36,049 nt of DNA, from assembly GCF_016900895.1 (NCBI RefSeq), contig NZ_JAFEUN010000043.1, forward strand, positions 1-36,049, written 5' to 3'. Source of the stretch: Parashewanella hymeniacidonis (GTDB lineage Bacteria; Pseudomonadota; Gammaproteobacteria; Enterobacterales; Shewanellaceae). The notes beneath the pieces are model-generated. The model saw nothing but the letters and a program-made list of their open reading frames with translations, did not search any database and was not told the origin of the DNA. The stretch's first letter is position 1; each line of letters opens with the position of its first letter. The position numbers were made by a program, and so were the translations under genes. Of the stretch, positions 7,879 through 15,488 are shown in pieces.

Positions 7879-8076
7879 TTACAATTTACTTTGTAGAAAT
7901 GTTTTGATTTTTCTAATGTCGTAGCGATCTTGCCCAATGATTGTGATGTCTGGCTCAGGAAAGTATCTGTGTTTTTTCCAGCGCCAAAACGTGGTTCTAT
8001 TTATCCCCAATAGCCCACACAACTGGTGACTGGTAAACCAAACTTGTTCAGAAGTATTTGATGATTGTTTACTCAT
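7879..8076 (-). CDS. Excisionase-like helix-turn-helix protein (copy 2)
   Basis: A 65-residue protein using the ATG at 8076, preceded by GAGTGG. It has the same architecture as the neighbouring copy: VWFTSHQLCGLLGINRTTFWRW, a FPEP turn, then a wing ending in RYDIRKIKTFLQ. Such small MerR-like proteins act as recombination directionality factors or repressors. It is the first gene of the minus-strand replication module. The two copies differ in the recognition helix (INRTTFWRW versus ISYSTLKRW), so they probably bind different sites. Confidence 0.7.
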   Translation of the reverse strand: MSKQSSNTSEQVWFTSHQLCGLLGINRTTFWRWKKHRYFPEPDITIIGQDRYDIRKIKTFLQSKL

Positions 8077-8427
8077 AAAAACCACTCTATACATAAAAAA
8101 ACAACAATAATTGTATTAGCGTGTATTATGAGTACCTAACGACGGTAAATTTGTAAAGTTAACTTTTCTCTAAAACCATTGAATTTTAGTAAAACTGTCG
8201 GAAGTTCTTGATTGTTCGTTAACAAACGGCGTTTCAGACAGCTTGTATTCAGGCTGTAGAAATTAGCCTTATCGTTAACAACTATTCGATTATAAGGTGT
8301 TAAAACCATTACTCATTTAAAGTTTTTAAAGTTGCTTTTTTGTATAAGTCTCAATTTCTGAAAGGTATAACTGGTTGGGGATTTGTACTGTTCACTAAGT
8401 TCAACGCTCCATCTAAACAATATCCAT
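8077..8427. other. Divergent intergenic region upstream of excisionase-like gene and transporter
   Basis: About 350 bp without a gene. It should hold the promoters of the minus-strand replication module and of the plus-strand transporter. Several short inverted repeats are visible: GTTCGTTAACAAAC near 8215, ACAGC...GCTGT near 8238-8257, and CCTTAT...ATAAGG near 8266-8297. These are the kind of sites expected for the small HTH regulators, but assignment is speculative. Confidence 0.3.
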
Positions 8428-9708
8428 ATGAACACATTTAAATTAAAAGCCTCAGAGCTGAGGGTCGTTGCCGTTGCTGCACTTGGTGGCGCATTAGAAT
8501 TCTATGATTTTATGATATTTGCGTTTCTAGCGAATACCATTAGTCCACAATATTTCCCTGCTTCTCAACACATAAACTCATTATTAGGGCTTTTTGGAGC
8601 CTTTACTGTAGGTTATCTAGCAAGGCCAATTGGTGGTTTAATTTTTAGTCATTATGGTGATTTGAAAGGTAGAAAGAAGGCATTTTATATTTCAATTTTA
8701 TTGATGGCGATTCCGTCATTTTTGATCGCATTTCTTCCCAATTTCCAGAGCATCGGTTTTTTAGCTCCAATCACACTTGTCTTATTGCGAATAGTACAAG
8801 GTCTTGCTGTGGGAGGTGAAATCCCCGGTGCGATAACTTTTACTCTTGAGCACGTTAATGTGAACAAACGAGGTCGGGCAATCGTAATAATATTCTTTGC
8901 CCTTAGCTTAGCAGTCTTATTTGGTCAGAGTGTGATTGCTCTACTTCACTTATTATTGACCACTGCGCAGTTTAGTCGTTGGGGATGGCGAGTCACATTT
9001 CTTATCGGTGCAGTTTTAGGTGTTCTTGGTGGGTATCTGAGAAGAAATATATCGGAAACACCATCATTCAAATCCATGGCTAATCAACGTACAGAAACCT
9101 ATATACCTTCTCTATTTTTGATTAGAAATCACTGTTTGCCAATGCTGCAGGGTGCATCCATTTTGTGTCTGGGAGCTGTAAGTATGTTTCTGCTGTTTGT
9201 TTATATGCCGACTTACTTGACGAATTTTAAAGTGCATCATGTAATAAAGCCTGCAGACGTACAGCTATTAAACTCAGTGAGCTTAGGTATCTTTACCGTA
9301 TTTATGGTTCTATTTGGGTTTATTTCAGACAGGTTAGGAAGGAAGAAATTGATAATTGTAGGATCTTTTCTGTTACTGATTTTCACTTATCCGTTATTCA
9401 ATATGTTGATGGATGGTTCGATTCACGCAGTACTTCTGGCACTTGTTACTCTCGGCATTTCTTTTTCTTTAGTTGCATCTAGTTACGGGGCAATATTAGC
9501 AGAACTGTTTCCACCCAAAATAAGGTATACAGGTGTTGGATTAGCGTACAATCTCGCTTTCGCGATGTTTGGTGGTACAACACCACTCATTGTGACATAT
9601 TTGATTAAAATCACCCAAGAACCTCTTACACCAGCTTATTACATGATGTTTTTTTCTGGATTGAGCTTATTAGGTACGTTAACCATAAAGCCTAAAAATC
9701 TTTATTAA
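8428..9708 (+). CDS. MFS transporter, metabolite:H+ symporter (MHS) type
   Basis: From the ATG at 8428 the product is 426 residues with about 12 hydrophobic segments. It carries signature MFS loops: GDLKGRKKAF between helices 2 and 3, and the related SDRLGRKKLII in the second half. The N-terminal GGALEFYDFMIFAFLA is typical of the MHS subfamily (alpha-ketoglutarate, proline/betaine and shikimate permeases). It probably imports an organic acid or osmolyte by proton symport at the inner membrane. The substrate cannot be told from sequence. A LysR gene follows 30 bp downstream on the same strand, suggesting a regulated pair. A start at 8383 would add 15 residues with no similarity. Confidence 0.85.
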   Translation: MNTFKLKASELRVVAVAALGGALEFYDFMIFAFLANTISPQYFPASQHINSLLGLFGAFTVGYLARPIGGLIFSHYGDLKGRKKAFYISILLMAIPSFLIAFLPNFQSIGFLAPITLVLLRIVQGLAVGGEIPGAITFTLEHVNVNKRGRAIVIIFFALSLAVLFGQSVIALLHLLLTTAQFSRWGWRVTFLIGAVLGVLGGYLRRNISETPSFKSMANQRTETYIPSLFLIRNHCLPMLQGASILCLGAVSMFLLFVYMPTYLTNFKVHHVIKPADVQLLNSVSLGIFTVFMVLFGFISDRLGRKKLIIVGSFLLLIFTYPLFNMLMDGSIHAVLLALVTLGISFSLVASSYGAILAELFPPKIRYTGVGLAYNLAFAMFGGTTPLIVTYLIKITQEPLTPAYYMMFFSGLSLLGTLTIKPKNLY

Positions 9709-9738
9709 AGTGGTTGAACTTGAAGAATCGGAGTTACC

Positions 9739-10659
9739 ATGCTTCCAGTAAACGACATGATGCTCTTTGTTGATGTTGTTAAACATAAAAGCTTCACCGC
9801 TGCGGGAGAGAAAAATGACAAGACGGCAGCAGCGGTAAGTAAGCGCATTTCTCAGTTAGAAGCCACATTAGGAGTCAAGCTATTAAAGCGAACAACTCGG
9901 GCGTTAGCTCTTACTGAAGCTGGCGAAATTCTGTATCGACAATGCGCCAATATGCAGTTAGAGCTTAACACTGTTTGCGAACAGGTCATAGATATCCATG
10001 AAAACCCAAAAGGAAAGATAAAGGTATCGGCATTACAGAATTTCAGTAACTTAATTTTATCGAACTTGTTAGAAAAATTTTTACAGCAATACAGTGATGT
10101 TGACGTTGAAATCACACTTGATGGTGCACTTGGGGCACTGCCACCCATCGACGAATATGATATCGCTATTAGATGCGGAATATTACAAGATTCATCAGCC
10201 ATATCAAGGCTAATTATGACTCATGATTATACCGTATGTGCCAGTGGATCATATCTACAGCGTCATGGCACACCAAAAGAATTAAGCGACCTTACAAAAC
10301 ATAATTGCTTAGACTGCCATCACGGTATTAAGCCTGATGAAAGAGTCTGGACATTCTTTGACGGTAATGATGCGCATAATATTCCAGTAAAAACCAATGT
10401 GTTTACCAACAATGCACTCTTTGTAAAACATCTTGCCTTGAGCGGCGTTTCTTTGATTTATGCACCAACATTCATAGTGGCAGACGAAATCAACGCAGGT
10501 TTGTTAGTTCCAGTGTTGCGTCAATATAAAACCATCACAAATTCAATTTATCTCATCCACCCCTATGCTAATAGGAACTTACCTAAGCGAATTAGGTGCT
10601 TTATTGATTTTATTTTTGACAATTTAGCAATCCCGTCAATAAAAGAGGGGAAATGCTAA
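9739..10659 (+). CDS. LysR-family transcriptional regulator
   Basis: A 306-residue protein with the N-terminal LysR winged helix (FVDVVKHKSFTAAGEKNDKT, then SKRISQLEATLGVKLLKRTTRALALTEAGE) and a periplasmic-binding-like effector domain (about residues 90-295). The length is standard. It starts 30 bp after the transporter stop and is likely co-transcribed with it, probably controlling the transporter or a metabolic target in response to the transported compound. The binding ligand is unknown. It resembles the DsdC/CrgA-like subgroup, but exact orthology cannot be given. Confidence 0.9.
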   Translation: MLPVNDMMLFVDVVKHKSFTAAGEKNDKTAAAVSKRISQLEATLGVKLLKRTTRALALTEAGEILYRQCANMQLELNTVCEQVIDIHENPKGKIKVSALQNFSNLILSNLLEKFLQQYSDVDVEITLDGALGALPPIDEYDIAIRCGILQDSSAISRLIMTHDYTVCASGSYLQRHGTPKELSDLTKHNCLDCHHGIKPDERVWTFFDGNDAHNIPVKTNVFTNNALFVKHLALSGVSLIYAPTFIVADEINAGLLVPVLRQYKTITNSIYLIHPYANRNLPKRIRCFIDFIFDNLAIPSIKEGKC

Positions 10660-10869
10660 ACCTTGATTAGTAGAATCCATGACAATGTTTCCGAATTAAT
10701 TACTTTGTTTTCGTTAAGAGTCTTATTCCTTCAATTGACTTAATTTACACAATCATCTCATCTAATATGAACTTGATTGATTTAAATTGGTTTGATTTTA
10801 AAAGCTTTTTGATTCGCTTTGCAAATCATCAGATTTGGGGATATTAATCGAGCTAACAGGAGTTATTGA

Positions 10870-10950
10870 ATGGATTCCTTATTGAGGCAAAATAACAAGG
10901 TGAGCTATGACAAAAATGATCCAGTTAAAACCATCAGCCAACAGTGTTGA
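10870..10950 (+). CDS. Possible 26-residue leader peptide
   Basis: An ATG at 10870 has a strong AGGAG ribosome site 8 bases upstream and opens a 26-codon frame (MDSLLRQNNKVSYDKNDPVK then TISQQC) ending at 10950. It overlaps the start of the following 185-residue gene in another frame. It could couple translation to that gene or be a remnant of a frameshifted longer start. No similarity is recognised. Confidence 0.3.
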   Translation: MDSLLRQNNKVSYDKNDPVKTISQQC

Positions 10951-11464
10951 TGAAATACTAAATGGCTGGAGAGCTAAGCATTCAAATCTATCGCCCAAGT
11001 TAACTCATTTTTTATCAAATTTTCCTGATGCTGGAGTCTATCTCAAAGCCTTTGCCTATTACCTTTCTGATAGTATTAGAATATTTGATGAGCCTCTTTT
11101 TTGCATTTGTTTAACCCAAGCTATTAGAAGCTATAAAGCCTCAGATGAGCAAGGTGATGAACTAGAAATATTCTACGAGACGTTGACCTATATAGCTTCA
11201 GACTTGTTGCACAATATTATGATTGAAGATTTGTATGGGGCAGAGTGGCGCATAATTGATGGGAATTACTTCACAGATTGGTTTTCACTCAATTCATCAA
11301 GATTAAAACAGCAAGAATTAGGGCAAATCAAAATCAAACCATTCTACTCAGAGAAGCAAACAGTCAGGTGCGCTCAACAAATGCTGAAAAATAAAATGGG
11401 AGTCAGTAGTATTCGTAAATTGCTTGTCTCACTACGCCCAACACTTTTCCATTTTCGAACTTGA
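10907..11464 (+). CDS. Hypothetical protein, 185 aa
   Basis: I do not recognise a family. The product is soluble and mostly helical, with no signal peptide and no zinc or catalytic motif. It starts behind AAGGTGAGCT, a usable ribosome site, within the frame of a 26-codon leader. Its last 62 bp overlap convergently with the S24-type repressor, so the C-terminal SLRPTLFHFRT is antisense to the repressor's end. This overlap suggests either recent loss of the original stop or regulation by antisense transcription. The upstream 200 bp contain no other gene. Confidence 0.5.
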   Translation: MTKMIQLKPSANSVDEILNGWRAKHSNLSPKLTHFLSNFPDAGVYLKAFAYYLSDSIRIFDEPLFCICLTQAIRSYKASDEQGDELEIFYETLTYIASDLLHNIMIEDLYGAEWRIIDGNYFTDWFSLNSSRLKQQELGQIKIKPFYSEKQTVRCAQQMLKNKMGVSSIRKLLVSLRPTLFHFRT

Positions 11465-12038
11465 TCATAGGATAACTTGGGTTAAAGGACTTCAAATAAG
11501 TTGCATCCGCTTCATCGACAATTTGTTTAAAGCAAGCAGAAGATGACGTTGGTAGTTTGGCAATTACCAAGTCGCCAGATTCATACTCTGATGTAGATTC
11601 AACGATCAATATGCACCCTTCATAAATACAGCGATGACCTTGGCCTTCCATGCCGTCACCACGCACTCGAATGGCATAACCATTCTGGCCAACATTAGTA
11701 CTCGATATTTCCCACCAAGTCTCAATAGCTTCGTTAGTTAGTTGTTCTTTATTTTGTGGCCAGTTCAACACTTGTTTTAGGGTGAGTAAGGGAATACGAT
11801 GAATAATGGCGTCAGAATTGATATTTCTGGTATAGGTATTCCCAATGCCTTCCATTAACCACTTTGGACTTACGCTGAGCTCATTGCAAATAGGCAGAAA
11901 GTAGCGAGAGTTTTTTGTCACGCCCGTGAGCATACGGCTGATAGCTTGTTGTTTGATACCGATGCGAACAGCAAGCTCAGACTGATTTATACCTGCCTCT
12001 TTCATAACAAAGTTGAGCCGATCTGCAAGTGTCTTCAT
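11403..12038 (-). CDS. CI/LexA-like repressor with serine-less S24 domain
   Basis: A 211-residue repressor. The N-terminal HTH (residues about 17-40, NQSELAVRIGIKQQAISRML) is followed by a C-terminal S24 peptidase-like fold. In autocleaving repressors the catalytic dyad is Ser in GDSM and a distal Lys. Here the motif is GDGM (Gly129 in place of Ser), while the distal Lys171 (CFKQI) remains. SOS-induced self-cleavage is therefore unlikely, and it probably acts as a non-cleavable regulator. A likely target is its own promoter in the 247-bp region shared with the divergent PaiB-like gene. Confidence 0.8.
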   Translation of the reverse strand: MKTLADRLNFVMKEAGINQSELAVRIGIKQQAISRMLTGVTKNSRYFLPICNELSVSPKWLMEGIGNTYTRNINSDAIIHRIPLLTLKQVLNWPQNKEQLTNEAIETWWEISSTNVGQNGYAIRVRGDGMEGQGHRCIYEGCILIVESTSEYESGDLVIAKLPTSSSACFKQIVDEADATYLKSFNPSYPMIKFENGKVLGVVRQAIYEYY

Positions 12039-12188
12039 GTAAACATAAGCCTTAAATTTATCTTAGTCTTAACAAGTTAAAGAGTAGGTGAAACTGATCA
12101 ATACTCAAAAAATAGTGGAAATTAAGCTCTGTACCCACGATTCGAGATAAATTATCACAGTTTGTGTTTTTTCACACATTAAAGCGCT

Positions 12189-12206
12189 GTTGTGATTCAT
12201 TACAAC
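12189..12206. promoter_or_regulatory. Possible operator in repressor/PaiB intergenic region
   Basis: The inverted repeat GTTGT-N8-ACAAC lies between the divergent repressor and PaiB-like genes. Dyads of this size and spacing are typical of CI-type repressor operators, but there is only one clear copy and no further support. The remaining 247 bp show no gene. Confidence 0.25.
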
Positions 12207-12285
12207 AATTAATCATGATTTAGCTTTTTGTGTATTCGAAGAGTTGTTAACATATTGTTTATTCATGAAGTAAATGGAATTCACT

Positions 12286-12903
12286 ATGCACGTACCAGAA
12301 AAGTGGAGTATGGAAACAGCGTTGGAGATACAACAATTTATTGATGCCAACGGGTTTGCTGTATTGATAACCAAAGATCTTGAAGCGACACATTTACCAT
12401 TAATCATCCAGAAAAATGAGGGTGAGCTTGGGATGCTTTATGGGCACATAGCAAGAAACAACACCCACCTAAAATCACTAGGAAATGCTGAAGTTTTAGT
12501 TGTATTCAGTGGTGCACACTCTTACATTTCTCCAACTTGGTATGATAAAACACCAGCCGTTCCGACGTGGAATTATTCTTCGGTACACGCTTTTGGAAAG
12601 CTTGAATTTACAGATGAGGATATTACAAAGTCAGCTTTGTTTGGGTTAATTGAAAAATACGAACCTCATTTATTGGAGCATAATGACCAAATTATGCCAG
12701 ATGAATACCTTAAAAAACTGAGTAATGGCATAGTTGGTTTTAAAGTTAAAATCTCAAAATTGCAGGGCAAAGAAAAGCTTGGTCAGCATAGAAGTGTTGA
12801 AGATCAAATGGGTGTAGTGTCAGGTTTAGCTCAATCTGATAACAGTAATGCAAAATCATTGCTGGAGTACATGCAGCAGCGAAAAATTGGATGTGGCGTA
12901 TAG
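12286..12903 (+). CDS. FMN-binding negative transcriptional regulator, PaiB-like
   Basis: Starting at the second ATG (12286; MHVPEKWSM matches the usual family start) the product is 205 residues. Family features are an N-terminal ATHLPLII strand, YGHIARNN, the core SYISPTWYDKTPAVPTWNYSSVHAFG, and a C-terminal GFKVKISKLQGKEKLGQHRS motif. PaiB-family proteins bind flavin in a split-barrel fold and in Bacillus affect sporulation and protease genes. In gammaproteobacteria the role is unclear and may be redox or polyamine related. A GNAT gene follows 97 bp downstream, an arrangement reminiscent of the paiA-paiB pair. Confidence 0.85.
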   Translation: MHVPEKWSMETALEIQQFIDANGFAVLITKDLEATHLPLIIQKNEGELGMLYGHIARNNTHLKSLGNAEVLVVFSGAHSYISPTWYDKTPAVPTWNYSSVHAFGKLEFTDEDITKSALFGLIEKYEPHLLEHNDQIMPDEYLKKLSNGIVGFKVKISKLQGKEKLGQHRSVEDQMGVVSGLAQSDNSNAKSLLEYMQQRKIGCGV

Positions 12904-13000
12904 AAACGATGACGGTAAGAAAGCGCTTGTGTGTACTCAAACTATGTAGGGATACCCAGTCCGATTTGGGATTAGCACCACAAACTAAAGGATAAGATTA

Positions 13001-13399
13001 ATGAACTTTGATATTTCTGATTCAATACCAGCTGCAGAAGAATATAACCAATTGAGAATTGATGCTGGCTTGTCAGCTAAATCAATAGAAGCTGCAGCCA
13101 TTGGGCTGCCAAATTCATTATATTCTGTGTGTATTAGAAGCGGACAAAAGCTGATAGGAATGGGACGAGTGATAGGTGATGGTGCTTGTTTCATACAAAT
13201 TGTCGATATTGCTGTTCACCCTGATTATCAAGGGAGGGGGTTAGGGAAGTTGATCATGGAGCATATCGAAAGTTATGTATCTTCAATTGCATTAGAGGGT
13301 ACTTATGTTTCGCTCATTGGCGATAAACCTGAATTTTATGAAAAACTGGGATATTGCCATACTGCACCATCAGGTTTTGGAATGTTCAAAAAGTTCTAA
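13001..13399 (+). CDS. GNAT-family N-acetyltransferase
   Basis: A 132-residue acetyltransferase with the acetyl-CoA binding motif QGRGLG in VDIAVHPDYQGRGLGKLIMEHI and a terminal FYEKLGY motif. It transfers an acetyl group from acetyl-CoA to an amine substrate that cannot be identified. An AGGA ribosome site precedes the ATG by 8 bases. Its position behind the PaiB-like gene recalls PaiA, a polyamine acetyltransferase, although similarity to PaiA itself is not established here. Length is normal for a single GNAT domain. Confidence 0.85.
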   Translation: MNFDISDSIPAAEEYNQLRIDAGLSAKSIEAAAIGLPNSLYSVCIRSGQKLIGMGRVIGDGACFIQIVDIAVHPDYQGRGLGKLIMEHIESYVSSIALEGTYVSLIGDKPEFYEKLGYCHTAPSGFGMFKKF

Positions 13400-13436
13400 T
13401 AACAGTATTTTCAAAAGAAGTTCACGGATAGAATAT

Positions 13437-13883
13437 ATGTCTAAACTAAAAAACAAAGCGTTAATAGCTGCGGCGATAACGACTATTATCGGAGCTTTTC
13501 TGCACTTGTTGTGCATTGTATTTGGTGGCGACTGGTACATTGCAATGGGCGCCGGAAAGAAAATGGCAAGGCTTGATGATGCTGGGCATTGGTATCCAAC
13601 CGCCATCACTTTGTTTATCACAGCGGTTTTGGTTGTTTGGTCACTGTATGCTTTGTCTGGTGCTATGCTTATCCGCAAATGACCCTTTATAAAAACAGTA
13701 CTGGTACTGATATCGACCGTGTTGCTATTTCGAGCATTTGCTTTTGTATTGTTACTGCCTCAATTCCCAGATAATAGCATAATGTTTTGGATTGTAAGCT
13801 CGGCAGTCTGTTTGATAATGGGTTTGTTTTATAGTTATGGCACATGGAAAGCGAGGCCAGATTTATCCTCAAATAAGCGTTAA
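13437..13883 (+). pseudogene. Four-helix membrane protein interrupted by in-frame TGA
   Basis: The first 81 codons (from 13437) encode two or three hydrophobic helices and end AMLIRK-TGA at 13680-13682. The same frame then continues for 66 codons without another stop, starting PFIKTVLVLISTVLLF and ending at TAA 13881-13883. It encodes two further hydrophobic segments and a polar tail (KARPDLSSNKR). The whole would be a typical inner-membrane protein of about 149 residues. A single T to G change (TTA to TGA) explains the stop. The family is unknown. The truncated product may still be made. Confidence 0.6.
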
Positions 13884-14019
13884 TTTAGACTGTAATATTC
13901 AGATGTTTTAAGTGGTGAACTGCATTTTATTGGATTGAGGTTTTCATAAAATGTTTCAAACGCCAATTTGGTCAAAATCTAAAAATACTGCTTAATTTAC
14001 TAATGCAGGATTCGCAAGG

Positions 14020-14085
14020 TGGTGACAAATGGTGCCAAAGTTGGTGACATTTGGTACCACTTTTGTCTGCATTTGGTACCAACAT
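14020..14085 (+). repeat. Three tandem 22-bp iterons, candidate oriT/relaxosome or rep site
   Basis: Three head-to-tail 22-bp units occupy 14020-14041, 14042-14063 and 14064-14085. Units 1 and 2 begin TGGTGACA; all share a core of TGGTGCCA or TTTGGTACCA, itself palindromic (TGGTACCA). They lie about 150 bp before mobC, in the place expected for an origin of transfer, or for binding sites of MobC or a replication initiator. The surrounding 13884-14231 has no gene. A nic site cannot be assigned. Confidence 0.6.
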
Positions 14086-14231
14086 CTAATTTTCCTTTCA
14101 ACGATACAGCTGGAGATGCAGTGGCTTCGAAGCAATCGGCTACTGAAACTGTCGCAATCTTTTGCTTGAAAATTAACCATAAAAGTGAAATAAAGAAACT
14201 ACAAAAGCCTCGCTGATTTCAGGAGTACAGT

Positions 14232-14762
14232 ATGGGGGATAATATAGTAAAAACACGGCTATCAGATAATGAAAAATTGAACTGGCAGCAGTTCTGTAAA
14301 GACAGTGGTATGAGTCAATCTAACATGCTGCGGATGATGATCAATAAAGTCACGCCCGAGGCTGGGAATGATGCTGATATCAACGAACTCAAAACTGACA
14401 GAGTATCAGTAAGACTCACCAATCATTGCCTTCAAAAGTTACAACAACAAGCCATTGCAGAAGGGTATGTCAGCCAAAGTAATTGGGTTAGGGCATCGAT
14501 TATGTCAAACCTCTATCGTGACCCTGTGCTCAGCGATGATGAAATAAAAACGCTTAGAGAATCGAATCGTGAACTTGCTGCAGTAGGCCGCAATCTCAAT
14601 CAAATCGCTCGTGTGCTTAATATCGACTTTCGACACAGTGATAAAATCACCCGTGAAATGATTGAAATCTTGGACAACAAAATCAATGACCATAAGGCAA
14701 TGGTGAATAACCTCATCAACAAAAACTGCCGCCGTTGGGAATTGGAGCAAGCTAATGAGTGA
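14232..14762 (+). CDS. mobC: MobC-like relaxosome accessory protein
   Basis: A 176-residue protein with a ribbon-helix-helix-like N-terminus (VKTRLSDNEKLNWQQFCKDS) and the MobC hallmark RELAAVGRNLNQIARVLN near residues 116-133. MobC proteins bind near oriT, open the duplex and help the relaxase nick. It is the first gene of the mobilization operon, downstream of the 22-bp iterons, and overlaps a 27-codon frame by ATGA at its 3' end before the relaxase. There is a second RHH-like segment (TDRVSVRLTNHCLQKL, about 55-70), suggesting an internal duplication of the DNA-binding unit. Confidence 0.85.
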   Translation: MGDNIVKTRLSDNEKLNWQQFCKDSGMSQSNMLRMMINKVTPEAGNDADINELKTDRVSVRLTNHCLQKLQQQAIAEGYVSQSNWVRASIMSNLYRDPVLSDDEIKTLRESNRELAAVGRNLNQIARVLNIDFRHSDKITREMIEILDNKINDHKAMVNNLINKNCRRWELEQANE

Positions 14763-14838
14763 TCTATTTGCCGTCATACCAATGCAGATTGGTATCCAGC
14801 GACTTACTGCTTTTAGACTTAAGAAGGGTTGCTCATGA
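14755..14838 (+). CDS. Small 27-residue frame bridging mobC and relaxase, carrying a repeat palindrome
   Basis: The ATG overlaps the mobC stop (ATGAGTGA) and the TGA overlaps the relaxase ATG (TCATGA), so the frame could couple translation through the operon. Its centre is the palindrome ATACCAAT-gcag-ATTGGTAT (14776-14795) within GTCATACC...GGTATCCAG, which matches dispersed repeats at 26488-26640. It is most likely a repeat insertion that happens to be open, not a functional peptide. Confidence 0.25.
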   Translation: MSDLFAVIPMQIGIQRLTAFRLKKGCS

Positions 14839-15488
14839 GTAGATTGTCTAACGATTCAATCTCTAGCTTACTTAGCGGTGATGTCAGAACCAAATCAAAC
14901 CGAATGGGAAACAATGGCCGTTACACAAAAAAGCCGCCTGAAGTCATGGTCAAAGTCAGTGGCTTTGGTTACAACAATGCCCATACAGCAAACCACTTTG
15001 ACTACATCAGCCGTAATGGAAAACTAGAGTTAGAAGACGAAACAGGCTTGATTTATCAAGATCAAGATACGATTCATCAACTCGCTCAAGACTGGAACGA
15101 GTCAGACTTTCAACAACGAACTAGAACCCGCCACAGCACGCATCTAATCCTTTCTATGCCACACGGCACCGAACCTAAAGCGGTTAAAAAAGCAGTGCGT
15201 TCATTCGCTAAAAATACCTTTTCAGAGAACCATCAGTATGTGTTTACACTACATACCGACACCGACAGCCCACACGTTCACCTCACCATTAAAAACTTAG
15301 GTTTTGATGGTAGGCGTTTGCATGTTCGAAAAGGATTACCGCAGATTTGGCGGGAACAATTTGCTGAAGAGTTGGAAAGGTTGGGCGTAGCGGCCGAGGC
15401 TACGCCTAGTTTGAGAAACGCTACTATACAAAAACAAAGTAACGCTACTCATAAACGCTTTGTCAATCATCAAGATTTACAGCGTTAG
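14835..15488 (+). CDS. MOBP/VirD2-like relaxase, C-terminally short
   Basis: From the ATG at 14835 (AAGAAGG ribosome site) the product is 217 residues. Motif I contains Tyr57 in ANHFDYISRNGKLELE, the likely nicking tyrosine. Motif III is HTDTDSPHVHLTIKN with His140, Asp142, His147 and His149 as metal ligands. Relaxases of this family are usually 400-700 residues. This one ends shortly after EELERLGVAAEATP, the place where the nuclease domain normally stops, and its stop overlaps the convergent porin gene by 4 bases. The nuclease core is intact, but the C-terminal partner-binding part is missing. A second, degraded copy of the same core lies at 18050-18345. Confidence 0.8.
   Translation: MSRLSNDSISSLLSGDVRTKSNRMGNNGRYTKKPPEVMVKVSGFGYNNAHTANHFDYISRNGKLELEDETGLIYQDQDTIHQLAQDWNESDFQQRTRTRHSTHLILSMPHGTEPKAVKKAVRSFAKNTFSENHQYVFTLHTDTDSPHVHLTIKNLGFDGRRLHVRKGLPQIWREQFAEELERLGVAAEATPSLRNATIQKQSNATHKRFVNHQDLQR

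Noticed and set aside
13305-13436. Upstream extension of the membrane protein frame into the GNAT gene
   Set aside because: The ATG at 13437 fits the hydrophobic start; the extension merely overlaps the GNAT coding sequence in another frame.
14019-14216. 65-codon plus-strand frame over the iterons
   Set aside because: It is created by the 22-bp repeats, has no ribosome site, and has no similarity; treated as a shadow of the repeat array.
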